Of a DNA stretch of 64,000 nucleotides, positions 44,273 through 52,100 are shown piece after piece. Every line of letters begins with the position of its first letter. The stretch's first letter is position 1. Origin of the DNA: Desulfomicrobium sp. ZS1 (GTDB lineage Bacteria; Desulfobacterota; Desulfovibrionia; Desulfovibrionales; Desulfomicrobiaceae); NCBI RefSeq assembly GCF_024204645.1, contig NZ_CP100351.1:2754001-2818000 (forward strand). Reading direction: 5' to 3'. The translations under genes and the position numbers were made by a program. The notes under the pieces were generated by a model. That model had not been told where the DNA came from. It was given only the letters and a program-made list of their open reading frames with translations, and ran no database searches.

Positions 44273-45750
44273 AGTATCCTCCATGTGTCTAAAAGATCTC
44301 CGTGCAGGGATGTGTAGACATCCATATACTTGCGCGCGGAGTTTTCCCAGGAAAACCGTGTTTGCATGGCGCTGACCTGAACTTCTCTCCAGGCATTGCG
44401 ATCTTCCCAGACCTGCACCGCCTTGCGCACCGTGGCCAACAGCGCCTCAGCCGTGGGGTCGGCGAAAATGAAACCATTGGCGCCGGAGCCGGGATAGGGG
44501 GTGATGGTGTCCCGCAGGCCGCCCACTGCGGTGGCCACGGGCGGAGTGCCGTAGCTCAGGCTGTACATCTGCGTCAGTCCGCACGGCTCGTAACGTGACG
44601 GCATGAGAAAAATATCCGCCCCGGCCTGAATGAGATGCGACATCTCCTCCGTATAGCCGATGATCCCCACGATCCTGCCCGGATAGTCCTCCATGATGCT
44701 CATGAGCATGGCCTCGAACTCGGCGCGTCCCTCGCCCAGAACCACCAGACCCACATCGAGCTTCATGAGTTCGGGGATGATCTCGAGCACGATGTCGATG
44801 CCCTTCTGGCCACGCAGGCGCCCGATGAAGCCCAAAAGCGGGCGCTCAGCCAAACCTGGCGACAACCCGAGCATGCCCATGAGGTGCTTCTTGCAATCCT
44901 CCTTGCCTTCGGGCTTGTCCGCCGAATAGGTGCACTCCAGAACCTGGTCGTTTTCCGGACTCCAGATGGAATAGTCCGCGCCGTTCAAAATCCCGATCAG
45001 GTCGGCCGCACGGCGGGTCAAGATGCCCTCCAGTCCGCACCCGAACTCCGGGGTCATGATCTCGGCGGCATAGCTGGGGCTGACCGTGGTGATCTTGTCG
45101 GCATAGGCGATGCCGGCCTTGAGCAGGTTGAAGCTGTTGTAGAACTCCACGCCCTCCATGTTCCAGGCATCGAGGGGCAGCCCTGATTGCTCGAAGAGCC
45201 GGTAGGAAAAACGCCCCTGATACGCCAGATTGTGGATGGACATGACCGTACGCACACCCGCCCAGAAAGGATCGATACGCCGCCAGAAAGCCAGATAGGC
45301 CATGGCCAGGCCTGCGTGCCAGTCCTGGGCATGAACAATGCGCGCGCCCATGTCCAGGTGTCGGATGGCGGCAAGAGCTGCACGGCAGAAAAAAATGAAC
45401 CGCTCGCAGTTGTCGAAATAATCGCCTTTGTGCGTGCAATAGTACTGACGGCGATCGAAATACTCGCCGCGCTCTATGAAATAGACGGGCAGGCCGTGAT
45501 AATCGGCCAGGTAGATGTCGGCCGTGGTGTCGGCCCAGGGGTAGCCCACCGGGCAATTCTCCTGCACCAGGTGGACAGGGTAATGTCCCGTGGACAGCCT
45601 GCCGTAGAAGGGCGTGATCACGGCCACCCGTACCCCCATGCGGGACAGGGTCAGGGGCAGGATCCCCATGACGTCGGCCAATCCTCCGGACTTGGAGAAA
45701 GGATAAATTTCAGAAGTCAGGAAAACAATATCGTGGGGCGGTGTGATCAT
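44269..45750 (-). CDS. glgA: Glycogen synthase (ADP-glucose type)
   Basis: A GT5 enzyme of 493 residues that extends alpha-1,4-glucan chains. The N-terminal signature is [20 protein letters not shown], with KxGGL binding ADP-glucose, and the C-terminal half contains [15 protein letters not shown] and [20 protein letters not shown]. It overlaps the NUDIX gene upstream and the CBM48-like gene downstream by four bases each. Other glycogen genes are not in the window. Confidence 0.95.
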   Translation of the reverse strand: MITPPHDIVFLTSEIYPFSKSGGLADVMGILPLTLSRMGVRVAVITPFYGRLSTGHYPVHLVQENCPVGYPWADTTADIYLADYHGLPVYFIERGEYFDRRQYYCTHKGDYFDNCERFIFFCRAALAAIRHLDMGARIVHAQDWHAGLAMAYLAFWRRIDPFWAGVRTVMSIHNLAYQGRFSYRLFEQSGLPLDAWNMEGVEFYNSFNLLKAGIAYADKITTVSPSYAAEIMTPEFGCGLEGILTRRAADLIGILNGADYSIWSPENDQVLECTYSADKPEGKEDCKKHLMGMLGLSPGLAERPLLGFIGRLRGQKGIDIVLEIIPELMKLDVGLVVLGEGRAEFEAMLMSIMEDYPGRIVGIIGYTEEMSHLIQAGADIFLMPSRYEPCGLTQMYSLSYGTPPVATAVGGLRDTITPYPGSGANGFIFADPTAEALLATVRKAVQVWEDRNAWREVQVSAMQTRFSWENSARKYMDVYTSLHGDLLDTWRIL

Positions 45751-46211
45751 GCGCTCCTGCTTATTTTCTTGGCAAAATCAGCAATGATTCTGCGGTGATC
45801 AAAGGCCATGTCAGTCGGCAATGCGTCCAGAGGGAAAAACCGGGCATTTTTGGCGTCGTCTCCTGCGCACGGGATCTCATTGTCGTCGCACTGCGCCATG
45901 TACGCCACGCTCAGAGTATGAAAACGCGGGTCACGATCCGGATCGGAATAAACACCAAGCAGCCCGGTCAGACGCACGTCGAGGCCGGTCTCTTCCAGCG
46001 CCTCGCGAACGGCAGCCTGCTCGGCGCTTTCCCCGTAATCGATGAACCCGCCGGGTAGCGCCCATCCATGCGGCGGGTTGCGGCGCTCGATGAGCAATAT
46101 CCCCTGACCGGCGCGGTGAAGCACAATATCCACCGTTGGAAAGGGATTTCTCGGCGCCACCGCGAAGCCGCACTGTGAACAGGCGATGGTAAATGTCCGG
46201 GTTTTGTGCAT
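45747..46211 (-). CDS. NUDIX hydrolase with N-terminal zinc-ribbon-like motif
   Basis: The NUDIX box is complete: [20 protein letters not shown] followed by ETG, fitting GX5EX7REUXEEXGU. An N-terminal CSQCG could be half of a zinc ribbon as in NudC-like and ADP-ribose pyrophosphatase-like proteins. At 154 residues it is a single domain. Coupling to glgA by a four-base overlap suggests it acts on a nucleotide sugar, but this is inference. Confidence 0.88.
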   Translation of the reverse strand: MHKTRTFTIACSQCGFAVAPRNPFPTVDIVLHRAGQGILLIERRNPPHGWALPGGFIDYGESAEQAAVREALEETGLDVRLTGLLGVYSDPDRDPRFHTLSVAYMAQCDDNEIPCAGDDAKNARFFPLDALPTDMAFDHRRIIADFAKKISRSA

Positions 46212-46482
46212 GGCATCCTCGTATCTTTCTTATGCCAATTCTCTTGAAATTTGCCTAGCACCATTTTTTCAGGACTTGAAGCAGGAAACTTGGCTTACAC
46301 AGAATCGTGACAGAAGGCCTCAAAAGCCAAAAATTTTGCGCCCGGATTCGCCACCCTTCAAAACAAAGGCTTCCCCCTGCTCACAGAAGCCATCATCCCC
46401 GTAAAGCAAACATGTACCCGTCAACGTAAATCCATCTTCCCAGAGACAACCACAACAAAAATATGCCCCGCCAACGCCTCAA
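46212..46482. other. Intergenic region upstream of the NUDIX gene
   Basis: No coding sequence is convincing here. It should hold the promoter of the NUDIX-glgA-CBM48 transcript. Near its right end (46454-46478) is ACAAAAATATGCCCCGCCAA, which recurs with few changes at about 46699, on the far side of the hairpin element. Confidence 0.5.
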
Positions 46483-46658
46483 GGCCCGTTGTCGGCATGG
46501 CCTTGAGGCCTGCCGGCTGTCTGACTGCGCCAGGCATCGTTTGTTGAAGCGTTGCCGCACGCACTGCCTGAATTTTCCGCACTGACGCGCAACGGTTCAA
46601 CTCTACGAGGCCGGCAAAGGAGTTCCGGCGGGTCTCAAGGCCATGTCGACAACGGGCC
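46483..46658. repeat. Dispersed covarying hairpin element, copy C
   Basis: Outer arms 46483-46507 and 46634-46658 pair over 25 bases with one mismatch (GGCCCGTTGTCGGCATGGCC and its partner). Inner arms GTTGAAGCGTTGC and GCAACGGTTCAAC pair with one mismatch. The conserved strands are GGCTGTCTGACTGCGCCAGG and CTACGAGGCCGGCAAAGGAG. Its orientation matches copy A. The outer arm shares GTTGTCGGCATGGCC with copy B. Confidence 0.75.
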
Positions 46659-46757
46659 GCTTGTCGTGAAATAAATCCTTCTTCCTTATAACAGCCGCGA
46701 CAAAAATACGCCCCGCCAGCGCCTAAAAGCCATGCCGACAGCGAGCCGCTTATCGTT
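46634..46757. repeat. 89-bp duplication of the right arm of copy C
   Basis: The arm CTCAAGGCCATGTCGACAAC with the following GGGCCGCTTGTCGT recurs 89 bases further as CTAAAAGCCATGCCGACAGC with GAGCCGCTTATCGT. The second occurrence is not part of any long hairpin. This parallels the tandem duplications beside copies A and D. Confidence 0.6.
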
Positions 46758-46819
46758 TTTAAAAAAGGTCCTAAACAGCACGTGCGCGAAGCTGCGCCCC
46801 ATTTTTCGGAATTCAAACA

Positions 46820-46857
46820 AAATAGGCCCCCGCACCGTGAAGTGCGGGGGCCTATTT
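46820..46857. terminator. Strong bidirectional terminator
   Basis: A 16-base-pair perfect stem (AAATAGGCCCCCGCAC with its complement) has a six-base loop, with A-rich and T-rich flanks on both sides. It lies between the repeat cluster and the Sua5-type gene. From 46858 to 47065 I see only AT-rich non-coding DNA. Confidence 0.8.
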
Positions 46858-47065
46858 TGGCAAAAAGAGGAAGTTATTTTCTAACTAGCAAATGGCGGGC
46901 CAAAACAAACCAGGCTTGAATTTTCATAAAAAAAGTCATAACATTCTAAAATAATTCATTCTTATTTTTTACCGCCAAGGCCTGAATCCAACCGTAAAAT
47001 TCAAATTTTTAAACCCCATTTTCATAAGACCCCGGAACAACACGACCGGCGAAAAAAAATTTGTA

Positions 47066-47680
47066 CTAGGAGACCACCTCGAACCCTGCGGCGGATATCT
47101 CTTCCATAGGTATCGCTCCCGCCCGCAAAATTCGCACGGAGTTCGCCCCCACGATTTCCACCAGGGTGGACGGCAGTCCTCCGCCGGGCCATGGAGAGTC
47201 CGTAATGACCAACGCCTCCGACAGCCGCACGAGCTCGGGGTCGAGCTCTTCGGGCCTGCACGCGGGTGGCCGCCCGCTGCGGTTGGCGCTGGAAGACACC
47301 AGCGGACCACCGGCTTCCCGGCAGAGCTGCGCGGCAATGGCGTGCGGCGACATGCGCACGGCCGAACGGCCGCCACTGTCCTGTGCAAGCGGACTCACGC
47401 GCTGATCGACTTTAACCACGATGGAAAGCGGCCCCGGCCAAAATTTCCGGGCCAGCGCCTCCTCGACGTTCGTGAGCCGCAAAAAGCGCTCCGCCATCTG
47501 CCAATCGGAGATAATGAGCGGCAGAGGCTTGCCCTTCGGCCGCCCCTTGACCGAAAAAATCCTCTCCACAGCAGAGTGTACGGTGGCCAGACAGCCCAGG
47601 GCGTAAAACGTCTCCGTCGGGTAGATGACCAGCCTTCCTCTTGCAAGTTCAAGCAGTTCGGCTTCATGTACCGCACTCAT
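47066..47680 (-). CDS. L-threonylcarbamoyladenylate synthase (Sua5/YrdC family)
   Basis: Makes threonylcarbamoyl-AMP for the t6A37 modification of ANN-decoding tRNAs. The YrdC domain is recognised by YPTETFYALGCLA, KGRPKGKPLPLIIS, KFWPGPLSIVVK and PLVSSSANRSGRPPA. The start at 47680 gives 204 residues, the short form without the Sua5 C-terminal domain. It is read alone, divergently from a sigma-54-controlled gene. Confidence 0.93.
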   Translation of the reverse strand: MSAVHEAELLELARGRLVIYPTETFYALGCLATVHSAVERIFSVKGRPKGKPLPLIISDWQMAERFLRLTNVEEALARKFWPGPLSIVVKVDQRVSPLAQDSGGRSAVRMSPHAIAAQLCREAGGPLVSSSANRSGRPPACRPEELDPELVRLSEALVITDSPWPGGGLPSTLVEIVGANSVRILRAGAIPMEEISAAGFEVVS

Positions 47681-47826
47681 GCGTCCGGCCCTCCACTGCG
47701 CATTGACCGGGGTCCGGGCAGGCTGGTACATGCCCAATATGAGCGCACATGACGGGGCCCGGCAAACCTTTCCGCCCCATCTAAATAAATTTCAAGTATT
47801 TTCATATCTTACAATCAAAGCTCGTC

Positions 47827-47843
47827 TTGGCAGGGACTTTGCT
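47827..47843 (+). promoter_or_regulatory. Sigma-54 (-24/-12) promoter
   Basis: TTGGCAGGGACTTTGCTT matches the consensus TGGCAYG-N4-TTGCW with one change. The GG (47829-47830) and GC (47841-47842) are exactly ten bases apart. Transcription should start near 47854, 18 bases before the ATG and just before the AAGAAGGAG ribosome-binding site. This is the best -24/-12 site I found in the window. Confidence 0.7.
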
Positions 47844-47871
47844 TGATCTGGTAAAAAAGAAGGAGATGGCC

Positions 47872-48330
47872 ATGAAAATCACCCCGGATCAATTGGCTGC
47901 CCTGCAGCTCCAGCAAAAAAACACGGCCCGGAACACTCCAGGCGAAGGATTCGCAAAGGCTCTGGCCCAGGAGCTGGGATCGGAATCCACCGCCGAGACC
48001 AGCAACGCCGCGCCTGCGACCGGTCCCATGGTTCGACTTGATCAGGCCTTGCAGGCCGCCATGCTACAAAAACCAACAGAGCAGACGGTCATGGACAAGA
48101 TGAATGCATTGCTTTCCAAGTGGGAAGATTATTCCCAAATAATCGGCTCGGAAGACGGCAACCTGCGGGAAGGCTACAGTCTGCTCGCGGACATTCGCCA
48201 AAACATCCAGGAGGTCAAGGGCGACCTGCCCCAAACCTCCGATCAGGGGCTCGCGGCCATGGTCGAAGAGCTGGATATCCTGACCACCACGGAAGAGTTC
48301 AAGTTCAACCGCGGCGACTATCTGAACTGA
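47872..48330 (+). CDS. Small hypothetical protein under a sigma-54 promoter
   Basis: The ATG at 47872 follows AAGAAGGAG and gives 152 residues (MKITPDQLAALQLQQKNTAR). It has no signal peptide or membrane segment. The N-terminal half is low-complexity and Ala/Thr-rich; the C-terminal half is helical and acidic (SLLADIRQNIQEVKGDLP). I do not recognise the family. A sigma-54 promoter, single-gene transcript and terminator suggest tight regulation; flagellar or export association is a guess from known sigma-54 regulons. Confidence 0.75.
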   Translation: MKITPDQLAALQLQQKNTARNTPGEGFAKALAQELGSESTAETSNAAPATGPMVRLDQALQAAMLQKPTEQTVMDKMNALLSKWEDYSQIIGSEDGNLREGYSLLADIRQNIQEVKGDLPQTSDQGLAAMVEELDILTTTEEFKFNRGDYLN

Positions 48331-48364
48331 CGCCCGGTTCCGGTGCCATTTCTCCCGTTTTTTT

Positions 48365-48392
48365 CGGCGCTTCACCTGAAGCGCCGTTTTTT
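48365..48392 (+). terminator. Terminator after the sigma-54-controlled gene
   Basis: CGGCGCTTCA-CCTG-AAGCGCCG forms a 9-base-pair stem followed by six T. It lies 35 bases after the stop and just before the end of the opposing pncC gene. Confidence 0.88.
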
Positions 48393-48396
48393 ATGA

Positions 48397-48867
48397 TCAG
48401 AGCAGTCCTAAAAGGGCCTCACGCACGCTTGAATTTTTGATCTCCCGGCGCGAACCCTGAAACCGAAATTCCCGGCTCCAGACCCTGCGGTTAACCCGCC
48501 ACGCCATCCAGACCAACCCCACAGGTTTTTCCGGAGTGCCCCCGTCCGGACCCGCGATGCCGGAAATGGCCAGGGCAACGGGGACCTTCATCAGCTCGCA
48601 CACTCCATGGACCATGCTCTCCACGCAGGCCTGACTGACCGCGCCATGGCGAATCAATATCTCTTCCGGCACGCCAAGCAGACGCATCTTGACGCGGTTG
48701 TCATAGGCCACGACGCCGCCCTCGAACCAGCGCGAACTTCCCGCCACATCCGTCAGCGTACTGGCCACCAGCCCGCCGGTGCAGGATTCGGCCGTGGCCA
48801 TGCGGGCGCCCTGAAGAAGCAGGGATTCTCCCAACCGAGCGACCATGGTTTCCACATCCAGTTCCAT
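48397..48867 (-). CDS. pncC: Nicotinamide-nucleotide amidohydrolase (CinA C-terminal family)
   Basis: PncC deamidates NMN in pyridine-nucleotide salvage. The signature ATAESCTGGLVASTLTDVAG, with the active-site Ser/Cys region, and VALAISGIAGPDGGTPEKPV are clear. The start at 48867 gives 156 residues, a stand-alone CinA C-terminal domain. The upstream 48868-49127 gap shows no gene; it is the divergent region with the GH94 gene. Confidence 0.9.
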   Translation of the reverse strand: MELDVETMVARLGESLLLQGARMATAESCTGGLVASTLTDVAGSSRWFEGGVVAYDNRVKMRLLGVPEEILIRHGAVSQACVESMVHGVCELMKVPVALAISGIAGPDGGTPEKPVGLVWMAWRVNRRVWSREFRFQGSRREIKNSSVREALLGLL

Positions 48868-49127
48868 CAACCCTCCGCAACGCAGCCGAAGCGCAATTCC
48901 TTGCGCCGCAAAAATAAAAAGAGGCCCGGACGCCAAAAACAGCTCACCGGCACCGAGCCTGGACAACCATCACCCTGAAATCCAAAGAGTATTCTACTCG
49001 CACACCAGGGATCAAGGCAAGTCTTGAATTCAAGACCAACAGGTGAGAAGAATACGCCATCACGGGCACTTCTGCGCCACAACCGTTCGCAGCAGCCCCC
49101 GGCACCCTTAGCCACAGCGGACACCTC

Positions 49128-52100
49128 GTGAAAACTCCCCCCGCCCAGCCATGGTCCTCCCGGCTCGGATTCTGCGCACTCCTGTTCCTTTTCATCCCGG
49201 CGGCCGCCCTGGTTTTCGGAACGCGACCGCCCATCCCCTTTCCAGCCACGCCCGCCGCCACGGCCATCCTGGCCGGAGCCATCGGGCTCCTGTCGGCGAC
49301 GGGACTCACGCTGGTCACGGCGCACCGCCTGCCAGGCCTCCTGGCCGCCCTGAGCGATTTTTCCATCCCGGCAATCTTCACCCTAGCTGCAAACCCAGGC
49401 GTCACCCTCTGGCAGGCTCCGTCGAACTGGCCCGACCTGCTCCGGGTTGGACCGTTGTGCGCGTCATTTTTTGCCTTGAGCCACATCCTGCTTGTGGCCT
49501 TCTCCCTGACGCGCAGGGGAAAACACCCATCACTCCTGGCTCAGGCCAGCCTCCTGGCCGTGCCGTTCATCTTCAACTGGCTCCTGCTCCTGCAGTCTCC
49601 GCACCTGCTGCAGCAACTGACAGGTGCCCTGCCCGGCATCGACGTCCTGTCTCCCCGCGCCCTGGAACTCGGCGGACGGGTCGTGGTCCTGGCCGTGTTC
49701 AACGTCTTCTCGGCCGTCATACTCAACGCCCTGTGCATCGGCGACCTGCTGCGTGAAGCAAAGACCTTCGCCCTGCTGGCCGGCAGCGCCACTCTGGCCG
49801 GTCTGAGTCCCCTGGCCGCCGACCTGGGCTCGTCCCAAGCCGCCGCAACCCTCCCCCAGGGCCTTTCCGTCCTGGCCGCCGTCGCCGCCGTGGCGGTGGC
49901 CCAGGCTGGGCTGTGGAGCCAGACGTTCCTCATGACCGGCCTGCTCATGGACGCATTGAAAGGCAGACGGCCCGCCGGGTATTGGGGGGCGCACCACTTC
50001 CGGGAAGGTCTGGGCAAAGGGGCGATGTACAGCGCCCTCTTCCTGGGGCTCCTTTTCCTGGTCCGGACCATGGCCGAGTCCCCGTTGATGGAGGCGCTCA
50101 GGCTGATCCTCCCCCTGGCCACGCACCTGGCCGTGGGCGCGATGTTCATGCCCCTGGCCAAGACCATTCTCGAAACTTTTGACGGCAGCCCTACGTTTTT
50201 CTCACGCCTTGTAAACAACGCCTGCAGCACCCATCTCTACCTTCGCGGAGCGCTGCTCGGTTTCGGCCTGCATCTGATCCCGATCCACGAACTCATGCAC
50301 AAGAATCCGGGAATCCGCTTCCTGCTCGGGGCGGGCATGGGGGCCATGGTCTACGCCGGCGCAGGCATGGCTTTGGACCTGCTGGAAAAATTCCGGGGCA
50401 GGCGGCAACGATTGCAGAACTGGCGCGTCTACCTGAACGGGACGCTGCTGGGTGGCTTCGTGGGCGGGGCCATCGCCTGGTACGTGGACCCCAGCCAGTC
50501 CGCCGTGGTGCTGAACAAATTCCGCATGTACGTCACCCTGCACGTCCAGAACCCGCAGGACTACGTCATCTACCCTCTGTTCAGCAAATGGGGGGCCATG
50601 AACCTGGGGCCCCAGACCGGCAGCGCGCGGCTGCTCTTCAACGAGTCCGTGTCGGGCGTGATCAACTGGTCCCTGGCCGCGCCCCTCTTCAGCGTCAATT
50701 TCTTCTTCCTGACGGCCCTCTTCGCCCGCAGCTGGGCCCCGGTGCGGCTCATGGCCAGCCGCCAAGGCGTCATCGCCATCGCCGAGCAGACCGTTCGCGT
50801 CCTGCGCTGGGGACTGTGGATGGCGCCGGTCATCTACTCCCTGCTGCGCATCTCCCCGGACCCCACCTGGTACAACCAGGACGGCGCCATCCGCACCCTG
50901 GCCGCCATCTGGCAGAGCATCGTGCTCACGCCCGGGGCCTTCCGGGGCTGGAGCATCGAGACATTTCTGCACCTTTTGGCCTACGACTGGGTGCGCATCC
51001 TCATCTGGTTCGACCACATGGGCCTGCGCGTGGCCACCCTGGTCAACCTGTCCTTTGTCGGCGGCGACGCCCTGGACGAATTTCTGGCGCGCTTTCAGGG
51101 ACACGCCGGGCGCACGCGCTGCATCCCCGAAGCCCTGCGCCGCTTCGCCACATGGGCCCCGCTGCTCATCCCCTTCTTCCTGCCCATGGGCGCGGACTGG
51201 GCCCATGTCTGGGATGGGGCTGAAGCCATCCAGAAGACGGGACAGGGGCAGGCTTCGCCTCTGGCGGCGCTCATCGTCCTTTTCACTGTCGTCGCGCTCG
51301 GAGTCGGCATCGTCAGGGCGCGCGGCCGCAAACAGCCGACGGGCGGCGTGCGCCCGGCCCACGGACCACAGCGGCCAAATTTGCGCCCCGCAGACGAGAT
51401 CGCCCTGTGCAATGGCGTATACACGGCCCTCTTCACGCAGGACGGCCGTGGATACAGCCGCGTCTTCAGTTCCATAAGACACGGGATGGAATACGACCTG
51501 ACCAATCGCCCCACATCCCGAGCCCACATTGCCGGCAAATTCATCTACCTGCGCGATGAGCACGGGGAAGCATGGTCCCTGGGTTTTAGTCCCATCACGC
51601 GCGACGACGCGCAGACCTCCGTGGAGCGAACCTCGCCCCTCTCGGTCGCGCTGAGCTGCCGCTGCCGGAACATCGAGACCAAAGCCGACGTGACCGTCCC
51701 CGCGGAACTGAGCGCGGAAACATGCCGCATCCGCATCACGAACACGGGCGCCACGCCGCGCCGCATCGACCTGGTCTCGTACCGGGAAATCTGCCTGAAC
51801 GACCCCAATCCCCAGCTGCGCCACCCCTTCTACAACCGCCAGCATATCGCCACGTGGTTCGTCCGGGAACAGCAGGTCGTCTTCGCCCGCAACCGCATGA
51901 TCAAGACCCTAGGCAACGCGCGCGGCGGACCGAGACCCTCGCCCGAAGTCTATTTCCACGCAGCCCATCTCCCGAACCCTGCCCGGGTTTGCCTGCTCGG
52001 CTACCAAGACAGCCGCGCGGCCTTCTTGGGCGACAGAACCCTGCGCGATCCCGAAGGGCTGGACCAGGCGCCTCTGAAAACCGACAACACGGACCTGCAC

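Noticed and set aside
46421-46816. 131-codon minus-strand frame across copy C
   Set aside because: Runs through the hairpin element and repeats; no start signal or protein-like composition.
50202-51845. 547-codon minus-strand frame inside the GH94 gene
   Set aside because: Shadow frame with low-complexity Gln/Gly/Asp/His composition; the plus-strand protein is clearly coding.
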